Assembly: GCA_937138475.1 (NCBI GenBank)
Contig: CAKZPD010000036.1
Location: 1-64,000 of the forward strand
DNA length: 64,000 bases
From: an uncultured Sulfitobacter sp.
Lineage (GTDB): Bacteria > Pseudomonadota > Alphaproteobacteria > Rhodobacterales > Rhodobacteraceae
Reading direction: 5' to 3'
The position numbers were made by a program, and so were the translations under genes. How positions within the stretch are numbered: the first letter of the stretch is position 1; each line of letters starts with the position of its first letter. The notes beneath the pieces were generated by a model, which saw nothing but the letters and a program-made list of their open reading frames with translations, had not been told where the DNA came from and did not search any database. This document shows positions 1-8,472 of the stretch, piece after piece.

Positions 1-2657
1 AGCACCCCTTGCTTGGACGCATTGGCCTGCGCCAGCATCGCTGTGGCGGCCTGGCTCATGATCTGCGCCTTGGTCAGATCGCCGGTGGTGGCGGCAAAGT
101 CCGCATCCTCGATCCGCGATTGAGCGGCTTCGGTGTTGACCACGATATTGCCAAGGTTGCTGATCGTGTGATCCAGACGGTTGGTGATCGCACCCAGCTC
201 GGACCGCTGCGCGTTGATCTGTTCAAACGCACGGTCGATTGCACCAATCGCCGAATTGGCCCCTTCGGTCGTGGCAAGCGAGATCGCCGACACCGATGCC
301 TGAGACCCGGTAACCCCATCATCGCTGAGGATTTTACCAACGCCCTGGCCGGTTTTTGGCGTCGCCGTCATGGCGCCGGTTCCGTCCGAGGTAAACTTGG
401 TCAGGTCAATCTTGCCGCCCTGCGCATTGGTCAGAACAATCGCCTTGTCCTTGGCCGCTGTCGCAGCGGTGATGCTTGAACCAACGGCCTGCAAGGCAGA
501 GTTGATTTCAGCCAACATGGCAGCGTTATCCGACGGATCGTATTCTGTCAGACGAACAACCGCGTTAGTTGCCCCATCCGAGATCTGGAACGTCACCTTG
601 TCCTTGGCGCTCATGCTCAGATCCATGGTGGTGGCGGCGGCCTTGCCTGCTGCGGCGGTGCTGGCACCTGTGATTGCCGCATCATCGTTCAGGATCTTCG
701 AACCACCCTGCCCGGCTGCGTTTGCCACATGGGCCTCGCCTGTTCCGGTCGAGCTAAAGCTTGTGATGTTGATCGCGGCACCCGCTTTGTTTTCCAAAAT
801 CACCAGGCCGTTTTCCTGACGGGCGCTGACGCCGGTGGTCGAGGTATTGGAATTCACCGCAGAAACCACATTCGACAAATTGCCACCCGTCACCGAAGCG
901 GTGATCTGCGTGCTACCGATCTTGAACGAATAGCTGTCGTCCTGGGTGAACTGCATCGACATCTGCGATACGGTCGCCTGAACCCCATTGGTGGTCGATG
1001 CCGATCCCTGTGTGACCAAGTTGGTCGATCCCAGCAGCGCGGCCCCGGCAGCAACAGCGGCCTTACCAGTGGATGAATATGTATCCACAGTGATGTCCGC
1101 CGTGTGCTGGTTTTCCAGCTCAAGCTTGCCATCAACGATGCGCGCTTCGACTTTTTCGCCCGCTTTGTTGGCGTTGATTGCATCACGGGTTACGGCCAGC
1201 GCCTCTTGCAGGGTTTTGCCCGCAGATGCGGTTGCAACGGTATAGGTCTTGGCACCCGTCGCACCGGTAACCTTAAAGGTATAGTCCGCCTCAGCCTCGG
1301 TAAAGCTGAACTGAACGATATCGGTTTTGCCAATTGCCGAGGAATCGCTGCCGTTATTGGCGAATGTGTTCGATGCCGTGGATGTATCGGCGTCCACACG
1401 AACCGTCATCACCATGGTGCCGGCAGAACCCGCAGGCGAGGATGCGGCGCTAAAGTTGGTGATGTTGATGTCTTGGCCAGTCGAATCTGCCAACGAGAAC
1501 GTGACCGTGCCCGCCGCTGTCGCCGCGGTTGATCCCGCGCCACCGGCACCAACAGCTGTCTTGATCGCCGTCAGCGCGTCAGCCATCGACGTGCCGCCGG
1601 TTTTGTTCAGGTTGGTGATATTGATCAGCGTTCCATTCATGCGGAAGCTGTAATCCTTGCCTTCGTCCAGCTTGAAGCTGCCGCTGGCCGCGGTCGCCGC
1701 GCCACCGCCCGAGTTGGAAACAGAGGCCACAGCCGCCGTGTCATCCAGCAGCTTGCTGGTGCCCGCACCCGAAACCGAGCTGTAAGACGCCGTGCCGCTG
1801 GCCGCCGAAGCAAAGCTGGCAACCGAAAGCGCATCGCCAAGGTTGTTGTTCAGGGTCAGAACGTTGCCATTGGCGCTGACGGTGATGTCGCCCTTGTTCA
1901 GATCGCCGTTGGTGACTTTGGCGTCAATTGCCGTTTGCAGTTTTGTCGCGACATCTGCCGCGTCATTGCCAACCACGTTGCCACCGGCGACCGCCAGAAC
2001 AACATTGTTACCGGCGCCATCGCCCACTGTCAGGTTAAAGGTATAGCTGTCATTGCCGTTGAACGCCATTTGCGAAACGGTTTTGGTTGCCGCTGTGCCT
2101 TGGGCCGAATTCGATGTCGCGGCCGATGTCAGCGCGCTGGTCGACGAGGTGCCCAAAGACGTGGTGCCCATGTTGCCGACGCTGATGCTCATGGTTTCTT
2201 GCGCATTGACGCCGATTTGCAGATCTTGCGCCGTGTAAGACCCATCAAGCAGCTTCATGCCGTTAAAGGTTGTGGTGCCAACAATGCGGTCAATCTCAGT
2301 TTTCAACTGGGTCGCCTCAGCGTTGATATTCGTGCGATCCTGGTCGGTGTTGGTGCCGTTTGCCGCCTGAAGCGCCAGTTCGCGCATCCGCTGAAGCATG
2401 TTGGAAATTTCTTCCATGGCCCCTTCGGCGGTATCCACCATCGAAATCCCGTCTTGGGCGTTGTTGATCGCTTGGTTCAGGCCACGCACCTGCGCTTCCA
2501 TCCGGGTTGAAATGGTCAGGCCCGCAGCGTCATCCGCGGCCGAGTTGATGCGCTTGCCAGAGGAAAGCGCCTCCATGGCCGCTTCCATCTCTTTGTTCAC
2601 CTTGCTCAGATTATACTGGGCATTAATGGAGGCGGTGTTGGTATTGATAACAGTCAT
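1..2657 (-). CDS. fliC: Flagellin, filament subunit (3' end cut by window edge)
   Basis: Filament protein exported by the flagellar type III system. The translation starts [20 protein letters not shown] and has the classic N-terminal helices (residues 1-150, with [15 protein letters not shown]) and the C-terminal D0/D1 segment ([20 protein letters not shown], ending ASKQGVL at the edge). About 885 codons are visible and probably only a few residues (typically SLLR-like) are missing. Most flagellins are 280-550 aa. The extra length is a central hypervariable region, roughly residues 195-765, made of about five similar beta-rich modules of the Flagellin_IN type ([39 protein letters not shown]), several joined by a G-KIL-DD hinge. 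The start ATG at 2657 is fixed by the conserved N-terminus. A candidate FliA promoter lies about 90 bases upstream. Confidence 0.96.
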   Translation of the reverse strand, partial: MTVINTNTASINAQYNLSKVNKEMEAAMEALSSGKRINSAADDAAGLTISTRMEAQVRGLNQAINNAQDGISMVDTAEGAMEEISNMLQRMRELALQAANGTNTDQDRTNINAEATQLKTEIDRIVGTTTFNGMKLLDGSYTAQDLQIGVNAQETMSISVGNMGTTSLGTSSTSALTSAATSNSAQGTAATKTVSQMAFNGNDSYTFNLTVGDGAGNNVVLAVAGGNVVGNDAADVATKLQTAIDAKVTNGDLNKGDITVSANGNVLTLNNNLGDALSVASFASAASGTASYSSVSGAGTSKLLDDTAAVASVSNSGGGAATAASGSFKLDEGKDYSFRMNGTLINITNLNKTGGTSMADALTAIKTAVGAGGAGSTAATAAGTVTFSLADSTGQDINITNFSAASSPAGSAGTMVMTVRVDADTSTASNTFANNGSDSSAIGKTDIVQFSFTEAEADYTFKVTGATGAKTYTVATASAGKTLQEALAVTRDAINANKAGEKVEARIVDGKLELENQHTADITVDTYSSTGKAAVAAGAALLGSTNLVTQGSASTTNGVQATVSQMSMQFTQDDSYSFKIGSTQITASVTGGNLSNVVSAVNSNTSTTGVSARQENGLVILENKAGAAINITSFSSTGTGEAHVANAAGQGGSKILNDDAAITGASTAAAGKAAATTMDLSMSAKDKVTFQISDGATNAVVRLTEYDPSDNAAMLAEINSALQAVGSSITAATAAKDKAIVLTNAQGGKIDLTKFTSDGTGAMTATPKTGQGVGKILSDDGVTGSQASVSAISLATTEGANSAIGAIDRAFEQINAQRSELGAITNRLDHTISNLGNIVVNTEAAQSRIEDADFAATTGDLTKAQIMSQAATAMLAQANASKQGV

Positions 2658-2747
2658 ATCCAGACTCCCTTGGGTTTCTCGCCACACGCGGCGTATTTCC
2701 GACGGCTTGGTCAAAAGCCGGGACGCGCAGTGAGGCGCCTGAATAAG

Positions 2748-2773
2748 CAAACGACCGAAACTGAAATTGTTTA
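2748..2773 (-). promoter_or_regulatory. Candidate FliA (sigma-28) promoter of fliC
   Basis: On the minus strand TAAA (2773-2770) is followed after 14 bases by GTCGTTTG (2755-2748). This compares with the family consensus TAAA-N15-GCCGATAA. The same TAAA-N14-GTCGTTT arrangement recurs upstream of fliD (57370-57395), which strengthens both calls. The leader to the fliC ATG would be about 85 bases. Confidence 0.45.
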
Positions 2774-2951
2774 GCGCCAAGGGTGATTTTATTTAAAATA
2801 CCTGTGTTGGCGGCGACGAATGCCCATTATATATTTATGCCAAACTTTCGATATATATCGCATTCTTGAGAACCGCGCCGACCCATCGTGAAATTGACGG
2901 CATCAAATATGCAAAATAATCCATTGATCTTAAACAGAAATCATAGATAGA

Positions 2952-2969
2952 GAGTCAATGTTTTGACTC
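2952..2969. promoter_or_regulatory. FleQ-box-like palindrome upstream of rpoN
   Basis: GAGTCAA-TGTT-TTGACTC is a perfect 7-bp inverted repeat. Its core GTCAA-N4-TTGAC (2954-2967) matches the pattern described for Pseudomonas FleQ sites. A further direct half-site GAGTCAAA lies at 2975-2982. It sits 70-88 bases before the rpoN ATG. That FleQ of this cluster (54613-55719) binds here is inference. Confidence 0.5.
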
Positions 2970-3039
2970 GGCCAGAGTCAAATCCGAAACTGTGAGGCCC
3001 CAAACCCTTCCCCTAGGCTTGATCGTGGGAGGATGCGTC

Positions 3040-4518
3040 ATGAGACTCGCGACATCACAGGTTATCAGTCAAAAACAGTCGATTGTCATAACCGCACAAT
3101 TGCAGCAGGCGATAAAACTGCTTCAGATGAATAACTTTGAGCTGGGTGCCTTTTTAGAAGAACAATCCCTTGAAAACCCATTCCTTGAGGTCGAAGCGCC
3201 GGGATTGAACGGAACGGATGCGGCTGCCACCGCGCCGGAACCCGCCGCCAAAGACCGCGACCAGCAAAGCACCGATCTGGCCGCAGGCACCACCGCCCAG
3301 GACAGCCCGCTTGGCGCCGAAGCGATGGATAACACCTTTGATTCCAACCTGCTTGATCTTGGCGGCCCCGGACCGTCGGCGGCCGGCAGCCAGGATTGGG
3401 ATATGATCGCCAGCACCGTCAGCGACCACAAGCCATCGCTTTATGCCCATATTTGCGCCGAGATCGACGCCCTGCTGGTTGACCCAAAAGAGCGGATGAT
3501 CGGTTATGCCATGGCCGAAGCAATAGAGCCATCAGGCTGGTTGGGCCAAACCACCCAGCAGCTTTCGCGCGCGTTGCAAGTCACCCCCGAGGCAATTGAA
3601 GCCGTGCTGGCCAAGTTGCAAACCCTTGAACCATCTGGGATTTTTGCGCGCTCTTTGTCTGAATGTCTGGCGTTGCAAGCCAAGGCAAGCGACCAATATT
3701 GCCCGCAATTCCAAGCGTTGCTGGACCATCTGGAGCTGTTGGCCGCAGGCGATATGAAGGGCTTGGCCCGTGCTTGCGGTATTGGCGCCGAGCGGCTGCG
3801 CGATCTTGTTCGCCTGTTGCGCAGCTTTAACCCCAAGCCCGGCACAATCTTTGACCACGCCGGCGACCCCATTCGTGCGCCCGATCTGATCGTGACTCAA
3901 ACCGCCGCCGGATGGGCCGTTGACCTGAACCGCAGCACCATGCCCAGCGTGCAGGTCAATCGCGGCTTTGCCCAGGTTGCCATTCAGGCCGCCGCCAGCG
4001 AAACCGATCGCAAATTCACCACCGACCGGGTGGCCGACGCCAAGTGGCTGCGCCGGGCGATCGAACAGCGCAATTCGACCACCTTGGCGATTGGCGCGGA
4101 AATCGTGCGCCGTCAGCAGGCGTTTCTGGATCAGGGCATCGGCGCCCTTAAACCCTTGGTGTTGCGCGATGTCGCCGAGGCGGTAAAAGTCCACGAAAGC
4201 ACCGTCAGCCGGGTCACGTCGGGGCTATTGATCGCCACACCCCAGGGCACCTTTCGCCTCAAGGCGATGTTCAGCGTTGGCCTGCCGGGCGAAAGCGACG
4301 ACACCACCGAGGCGGCCTCGGCGATCAAATATAAAATCAAGAAACTGATCGAAAGCGAACCACCGACCGCGCCTTACAGCGACGACAAAATTGTCAGCGT
4401 TATGGCCAAGGAAGGGGTCAAACTGGCCCGGCGCACGGTGGCAAAGTATCGCGATATGCAGAAAATTCCGTCGTCTTTTCAACGGCGCAGGCAGGCCGCA
4501 ATGGCCGGTCACGTCTAG
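3040..4518 (+). CDS. rpoN: RNA polymerase sigma-54 factor
   Basis: Sigma-54 directs RNA polymerase to -24/-12 promoters and needs an AAA+ activator (FleQ/FleT here). Region I is Gln/Leu-rich (TAQLQQAIKLLQMNNFELGA). A low-complexity acidic linker follows, then the core-binding and helix-turn-helix region (DVAEAVKVHESTVSRV). The C-terminal RpoN box ARRTVAKYR is intact. The start at 3040 gives MRLATSQVISQ and has GGGAGGA six bases upstream; an in-frame ATG at 2992 would add 16 unusual residues and has no ribosome site. The product is 492 aa, normal for the family. It is placed beside flagellin, not in the usual housekeeping rpoN neighbourhood (lptB/hpf), so it is probably a flagellum-dedicated copy like R. 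sphaeroides RpoN2. Its stop overlaps the convergent gene at a shared CTAG. Confidence 0.96.
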   Translation: MRLATSQVISQKQSIVITAQLQQAIKLLQMNNFELGAFLEEQSLENPFLEVEAPGLNGTDAAATAPEPAAKDRDQQSTDLAAGTTAQDSPLGAEAMDNTFDSNLLDLGGPGPSAAGSQDWDMIASTVSDHKPSLYAHICAEIDALLVDPKERMIGYAMAEAIEPSGWLGQTTQQLSRALQVTPEAIEAVLAKLQTLEPSGIFARSLSECLALQAKASDQYCPQFQALLDHLELLAAGDMKGLARACGIGAERLRDLVRLLRSFNPKPGTIFDHAGDPIRAPDLIVTQTAAGWAVDLNRSTMPSVQVNRGFAQVAIQAAASETDRKFTTDRVADAKWLRRAIEQRNSTTLAIGAEIVRRQQAFLDQGIGALKPLVLRDVAEAVKVHESTVSRVTSGLLIATPQGTFRLKAMFSVGLPGESDDTTEAASAIKYKIKKLIESEPPTAPYSDDKIVSVMAKEGVKLARRTVAKYRDMQKIPSSFQRRRQAAMAGHV

Positions 4519-4865
4519 ATCGCCAACAGATCATCCAACAAGGCGCGATGCGCCTGGGGGATTTTCTCAATGGCCGCGTGCAGATTGGCAAGACCGAAAC
4601 ACACCACCTCGGTTTTGCCATGCGCCACCCCGACCCCCTGCCAAGTGCCGCTGATCAGGGCGTCGTGAATCCCGATGATCTGCTGCGGCCCGACGCAACG
4701 TTTCAGCCCGGTGCCGTCATCGGAAAACACCAATATGGCGCCCTGCGTCACCAGATAGACCGACGTGACCGGCATATCGGTCATGAACAGCACTTCGGAA
4801 TGGTAAAGGGTGATCGCCCGGCCGCGATGCTTGATCTCGTGCGGCAATGAACCAAAGGCGCCCAT
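4515..4865 (-). CDS. Small cyclic-nucleotide-binding-like protein (second of pair)
   Basis: A 116-aa protein that looks like a lone CAP_ED/cNMP-binding beta-roll without the DNA-binding domain of Crp/Fnr regulators. The patterns are YHSEVLFMTDMPVTSVYLV, TQGAILVFSDDG and GPQQIIGIHDALISG, followed by a helical C-terminus. The phosphate-binding cassette (FGE-A...R-A) is not preserved, so ligand binding is doubtful. The start ATG at 4865 overlaps the stop of the upstream gene (TAATG), so the two are translationally coupled. Its stop shares a CTAG with rpoN on the other strand. Function is unknown; a sensory or scaffold role in flagellar control is only suggested by location. Confidence 0.75.
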   Translation of the reverse strand: MGAFGSLPHEIKHRGRAITLYHSEVLFMTDMPVTSVYLVTQGAILVFSDDGTGLKRCVGPQQIIGIHDALISGTWQGVGVAHGKTEVVCFGLANLHAAIEKIPQAHRALLDDLLAI

Positions 4866-5218
4866 TACGCCCCCTCCGCCAGCGCCATGGTTTCGGCCGC
4901 CACCGTGCGCGCCAACGTCCAGGTCAAAGGATTTTCTGCGCAAAGCATGTCGCGGATGGCGGTTCGCGGGATGTGGATCAACACACAATCTTTTTGCGCC
5001 GTAATCGCGGTATCGTAATTCGACTGGGCGAAAAATTCAGCAAAGTTCAGGACATGCCCGCCGCGATAGACCACGCCATCAGCACCGCGGGCGGTGCCGC
5101 TTTGCAAAAAGATCACCCGATCTGTCGGCTCTCCGGCTTCCATCACCTTGGCGCGCGCGCCAAGCTTTTGCCGGGGATAGGCCGCCAGTGATAAACCGCT
5201 GAAAAAATTTGACCGCAT
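4865..5218 (-). CDS. Small cyclic-nucleotide-binding-like protein (first of pair)
   Basis: A 117-aa protein with a CAP_ED-like fold: AKVMEAGEPTDRVIFLQSG, VVYRGGHVLNFAEFFAQ, and a C-terminal helix (WTLARTVAAETMALAEG). It has no helix-turn-helix and a degenerate nucleotide cassette. I chose the ATG at 5218 because AAGGGGG lies just before it; the upstream in-frame ATGs at 5239 and 5233 lack ribosome sites. It is followed without a gap by a second protein of the same type, so the pair may form a heterodimer. It lies downstream of two unknown genes that have a sigma-54-like promoter. Confidence 0.75.
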   Translation of the reverse strand: MRSNFFSGLSLAAYPRQKLGARAKVMEAGEPTDRVIFLQSGTARGADGVVYRGGHVLNFAEFFAQSNYDTAITAQKDCVLIHIPRTAIRDMLCAENPLTWTLARTVAAETMALAEGA

Positions 5219-5260
5219 ACCGCCCCCTTGCATGTTCAAACGTCAAGAAAGGGTAAACTG

Positions 5261-5279
5261 TTAGGGAAAATACCCCTAA
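5261..5279. promoter_or_regulatory. Inverted repeat upstream of the cNMP-like gene pair
   Basis: TTAGGG-N7-CCCTAA lies 43 bases before the ATG at 5218 in a 74-bp intergenic gap. It could be an operator or a processing hairpin. No matching regulator can be named. Confidence 0.3.
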
Positions 5280-5284
5280 AATTC

Positions 5285-5299
5285 GGGCTTTTTCAGCCC
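5285..5299 (-). terminator. Weak hairpin across the stop codon of the 5293-6078 gene
   Basis: On the minus strand GGGCT-GAAAA-AGCCC is followed by GAATTTT. The stem is only 5 bp and overlaps the stop codon. It may be a weak terminator or attenuator between the membrane-protein gene and the cNMP-like pair. Confidence 0.3.
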
Positions 5300-6078
5300 T
5301 GCTCAGCCTTGAGCTTTTTGCGCTCAAGACGGTTTAGAACCGCGGCTTTTTCCTCTTTGTCAAAGGGGAATTTCACTTCGGAATCAATGCGCCGACAGGC
5401 CTCGCGGGCTTCCAGCTCGGATGTGGCGCCAATCACCAGCCAAAAGAATTTATCTTCGAACAGTTGATAGGACCGCAGCAAATTCAACTGCGCCCGCTTC
5501 GTATAAAGGCTGACCAAGACATAACCCAACAAAAACAATGTAATATGCGTCACTGCTGTGACGGCATAAACAATCGTAATGGCCAACATCGGGTAATAAA
5601 GCCGGTTGTTCATCATCCACAACAGCGGCGCATAGGTCGCCAAGGGATCGGGCCGCGTGGTATGCAGCCCGGCGTTCTTGTGCAGATCGCGGAACACCTC
5701 GTAATTCTGATAGTGCTCAATCTCGTCAAAGGTCAGATCCCGAAACCCTTCCGAGACCGCCAGAGCCTCTTCCGGGTTTGCAAATTCATAGCGTGCTTTC
5801 AAAGGCTTGGACAAACAAACGTTAAAGAAAACCCCATCGCGCCAAAAGGTGACAAGCCAGGCCACATCATTGGGCACCGACGGGTCATAATCCGCAAACG
5901 CCGCCTTTAGGGTTTCGCTGTCCCCCAGAAACAGATCGCCATCAATGGCCACCACAATGTCGCCTTCCTTGATGCGGTGCGACAGGGCCAATTGGCCCAT
6001 GCCGCGTTTTTGCACCTTGAGGAACTGCGGCGGTGGTGCTGTGGTTGCACCGTTTGGATCAAAGCCTGTTTCTGCCAT
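5293..6078 (-). CDS. Unknown membrane protein with PDZ-like N-terminus
   Basis: A 261-aa protein I cannot assign to a named family. The N-terminal part resembles a small PDZ-like fold (GMGQLALSHRIKEGDIVVAI, then DGDLFLGD). A soluble middle follows, then two closely spaced hydrophobic segments around residues 150-190 (YPMLAITIVYAVTAVTHITL and the following LFLLGYVLV), and a charged cytoplasmic tail rich in Lys/Glu. It starts nine bases after the stop of the coiled-coil gene 6088-6882 and probably shares its sigma-54-like promoter. It may act in localisation or assembly at the flagellar pole, but that is inference from position. Confidence 0.75.
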   Translation of the reverse strand: MAETGFDPNGATTAPPPQFLKVQKRGMGQLALSHRIKEGDIVVAIDGDLFLGDSETLKAAFADYDPSVPNDVAWLVTFWRDGVFFNVCLSKPLKARYEFANPEEALAVSEGFRDLTFDEIEHYQNYEVFRDLHKNAGLHTTRPDPLATYAPLLWMMNNRLYYPMLAITIVYAVTAVTHITLFLLGYVLVSLYTKRAQLNLLRSYQLFEDKFFWLVIGATSELEAREACRRIDSEVKFPFDKEEKAAVLNRLERKKLKAEQG

Positions 6079-6087
6079 AAGTTTTAC

Positions 6088-6882
6088 TTATGGATACTTT
6101 ATAGGTGCATCGCCGGTCCGGCTTGGCGCTTTTTTCACGGCCGGCTTGCGGGCAATCTTTTTCGGGGGCGGGCTGTTGGCCGCTGTAATCTTGGCCGAGA
6201 TCTCTTTTTGCAACAGCATGACCGTATCAAGCTTGGCTTTGATTTCCTCCATCGGGGCCTGCGGGGCGGCGCCGTCTTTTGGCTCGGGCGTCAGGACTTT
6301 GGTCAAGGCGGCCTGGGCTGCGTTCAGATCGGCCAACGCCTGTTTCATCTCATCGGTGTGGATGGTCAGGCCGCTGTCGAATTTCTCAAGCACGGCGGTG
6401 CTGAACTGAGACACGGCGTTGCTGGTGGTTTCGGACAGATCGGCCATGCCCTTGGCGGTCATCTTTTGGGTGACACCTTGCTGTTCCTCGATCCGGCCCA
6501 GGGCCTCGCCTGCGGCGGTGCTTTGCTTGGCCAGCACATCCTGTTTGGCCATAGCCGCATCAAGCGCCGTTGTCGCCGCCGCCAGCTTGTCAACGTTTTC
6601 AGCAAAAATCACCAACGCCTCAAGCGAGGTATTATTGCTGGTCTCCATTGTTTCGATGGTGCGGTAATACATCATCGACGCCGCCACCACAGCGATCAAA
6701 CTGGCCGCTGCCGAGCTGGCAAAAACAATCGTTGCATTGCGATATATCTTCTTCACCTCGCCCTCCACGGCCACATAGTCCTGTTTGATCCGAGCGAACT
6801 CTTGCGTCACATTCGTCGCCGCATCCGCCGCGTCCAGCGCGATCTTGATGCCTTCTTCAACGGCTTTTGTATCTGCGCTCAT
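6088..6882 (-). CDS. Unknown single-pass membrane coiled-coil protein
   Basis: A 264-aa protein beginning MSADTKAVEEGIK; AGGAG stands six bases before this ATG, so the longer reading from 6942 is rejected. One membrane segment (FASSAAASLIAVVAASMMYY, about residues 54-73) is followed by a long Ala/Thr/Glu-rich alpha-helical stretch with coiled-coil character and a basic Pro/Lys tail (PPPKKIARKPAVKKAPS). The arrangement recalls membrane-anchored scaffolds or chemoreceptor-like helical rods, but no methylation or signalling motif is visible. A sigma-54-type site lies 55-70 bases upstream, which places it in the flagellar regulon by inference. Confidence 0.75.
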   Translation of the reverse strand: MSADTKAVEEGIKIALDAADAATNVTQEFARIKQDYVAVEGEVKKIYRNATIVFASSAAASLIAVVAASMMYYRTIETMETSNNTSLEALVIFAENVDKLAAATTALDAAMAKQDVLAKQSTAAGEALGRIEEQQGVTQKMTAKGMADLSETTSNAVSQFSTAVLEKFDSGLTIHTDEMKQALADLNAAQAALTKVLTPEPKDGAAPQAPMEEIKAKLDTVMLLQKEISAKITAANSPPPKKIARKPAVKKAPSRTGDAPIKYP

Positions 6883-6935
6883 CTTGGTCTCCTGGCCGTT
6901 TTCGATTGCCCGGTCAAAGGGCGTTCCTTGAACAC

Positions 6936-6952
6936 AGCACATTTCATGCCAG
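6936..6952 (-). promoter_or_regulatory. Candidate sigma-54 promoter of the 6882-5293 gene pair
   Basis: Minus-strand CTGGCATGAAATGTGCT has GG and GC separated by exactly 10 bases. The -24 half (TGGCAT) is good; the -12 half (GTGCT) is weaker than TTGCA. The predicted start would be near 6925, about 40 bases before the ATG at 6882. Confidence 0.5.
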
Positions 6953-7087
6953 TTGCCGCAAAAACTTCGAGACTGGGCGATTGCGCCGACTTAAAGCCAA
7001 ACTTTTTGCATCCGCGTGGCCGATTTGCATCGAATGTGACAAAGTAATGCACACAGCGGCCGCAGGGCACATATGACGGGCTGCGGG

Positions 7088-7312
7088 TCATTTACCAACC
7101 AAGCGCCCGATCACATAGGCCAGTTCGACAATCACGAACCGCAACCCACCGGCCAGGCACAACAAGGATGAACCATAAAGCCCCCAAACCTGCCAATCGG
7201 GGGCCGTTTGCGCCAGGGCCAACCCTTCCAGGGCCAGCCAAGCCGACATGCCAAAGAAGCTAAAGGTCGAAATCATCTCGCCCAGGCTGCGGGTTTTCTT
7301 GCGCGGTTTCAT
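7088..7312 (-). CDS. Small two-helix membrane protein coupled to flhB
   Basis: A 74-aa protein with a basic N-terminus (MKPRKKTRSLGEM) and two hydrophobic helices (MSAWLALEGLALA and LYGSSLLCLAGGLRFVIVEL). Its ATG overlaps the flhB stop (TGATG), so it is translated with flhB. I do not recognise a family. The coupling suggests it works with the export gate or is inserted beside it. Confidence 0.65.
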   Translation of the reverse strand: MKPRKKTRSLGEMISTFSFFGMSAWLALEGLALAQTAPDWQVWGLYGSSLLCLAGGLRFVIVELAYVIGRLVGK

Positions 7313-8472
7313 CAGCGTTTTTCCTTTAGCGTGTTGCCGTGTTCATCAAATTGCAGATCTTCGGGCACTTCGACCATGGGTTCCTGAGGGCTTTCGCCGC
7401 GATCCAACCGATAAACATAGGCCAGAACCGCCGCGACAGCCGTATAAACGCCGTCGGTGATTTCCTGGCCGATCTGCCCGGTGAAATACAGCGCCCGCGC
7501 CAACAGCGGGCTGCGGAAGACGGTCACATCCGCCTCGGCGGCTTTTTCGATGATCCGTTCGGCCATCTTGCCGCGCCCCATGGCCAGAATAACCGGCGCG
7601 CGGGTTTCGCCAGGCACATATTTCAGCGCCACGGCGAAATGGGTCGGGTTGGTGATCACCGCCGTGGCATCGGCCACATTGTCCAAGGCGGCGCCCTGTT
7701 CGGCGGCGCGGCGGCTGGCCTCCATTTGCAGGCGCCGGATGCGGGATTTGACCTCGGGGGATCCTTCGGTCTGTTTGTGTTCATCTTTCAGATCTTGCCG
7801 GCTCATCCGCAGTTTTTGCATATGGCTATGCCAAGCATAGGCCAGATCCAGCCCGGCAATCACCGCCAGCACCACCAGCGCCGCGGCAAGGGCCATCAAT
7901 GTGCCCATGAACACCTGATGCAGCGCCGAAATCAACCCGGTGCTGGTCAAGCGCAGCACCGTGGGCAGCAAAATCCAGATCGTGCCGGCAAAAGCCACGC
8001 CAAGCAGCACGACCTTGGCAACCGCCTTGGCCAGTTCGACCAGCCCTTTGACCGAAAACATGCGCTTGAACCCGCTGATCGGATTGATGCGGTTGCCCTT
8101 GAACGCCAGGGCCTTGGCGGAAAAGTTGATACCGCCGCCAATCGCCCCTTGGGTTGCCAAAACCGTGATCAACATCGGCAGGCCAATCACAGCCGAGACC
8201 GCGATGAAAATCCACAGCGCCCGCCCCATACGCGTCAGCATCAAACTGCTAAGCATATCAAGCGAGCCAAATTCGAAAAACATCATCCAATGGTCAATAT
8301 TTGCCGGGATGAACAAGGACAACGCATAGATCATCGCAATGCCCATCGCCATGGTGGCAAAGACGAACATCTCTTTTGAGGACAGCACCTCGCCGTCTTC
8401 CTTTGCCTTGTCCAAGCGCCTCTGAGAGGGGTCCTCGGTCTTTTCTTGGCTTTCGTCGCCACCTTCAGCCAT
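7312..8472 (-). CDS. flhB: Flagellar export gate / substrate switch protein FlhB
   Basis: FlhB is the membrane component of the flagellar type III export gate and switches specificity from rod/hook to filament substrates. The 386-aa product has an acidic N-terminus (MAEGGDESQEKTEDPSQ), four hydrophobic segments, and a cytoplasmic domain with the autocleavage motif NPTH (about residue 275, in AVITNPTHFAVALKY). It starts inside the end of fliR (8-base overlap), as in a gate operon fliOPQR-flhB. The C-terminal tail after the FlhB domain is short and acidic. No anomaly is seen. Confidence 0.97.
   Translation of the reverse strand: MAEGGDESQEKTEDPSQRRLDKAKEDGEVLSSKEMFVFATMAMGIAMIYALSLFIPANIDHWMMFFEFGSLDMLSSLMLTRMGRALWIFIAVSAVIGLPMLITVLATQGAIGGGINFSAKALAFKGNRINPISGFKRMFSVKGLVELAKAVAKVVLLGVAFAGTIWILLPTVLRLTSTGLISALHQVFMGTLMALAAALVVLAVIAGLDLAYAWHSHMQKLRMSRQDLKDEHKQTEGSPEVKSRIRRLQMEASRRAAEQGAALDNVADATAVITNPTHFAVALKYVPGETRAPVILAMGRGKMAERIIEKAAEADVTVFRSPLLARALYFTGQIGQEITDGVYTAVAAVLAYVYRLDRGESPQEPMVEVPEDLQFDEHGNTLKEKR

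Larger units (their letters stand above)
2658..3039. other. Divergent intergenic region fliC/rpoN (382 bp)
   Basis: This AT-rich stretch separates the divergent flagellin and rpoN genes. It holds a candidate sigma-28 promoter for fliC (2748-2773), a FleQ-box-like palindrome (2952-2969) with a third half-site (2975-2982) on the rpoN side, and the rpoN ribosome binding site GGGAGGA (3027-3033). I see no coding sequence or RNA gene. AT-rich tracts around 2790-2850 may be upstream promoter elements. Confidence 0.6.

Noticed and set aside
7339..8379. A 346-codon His/Gln-rich plus-strand frame opposite flhB
   Set aside because: Composition is typical of antisense frames; FlhB with its NPTH motif is certain.
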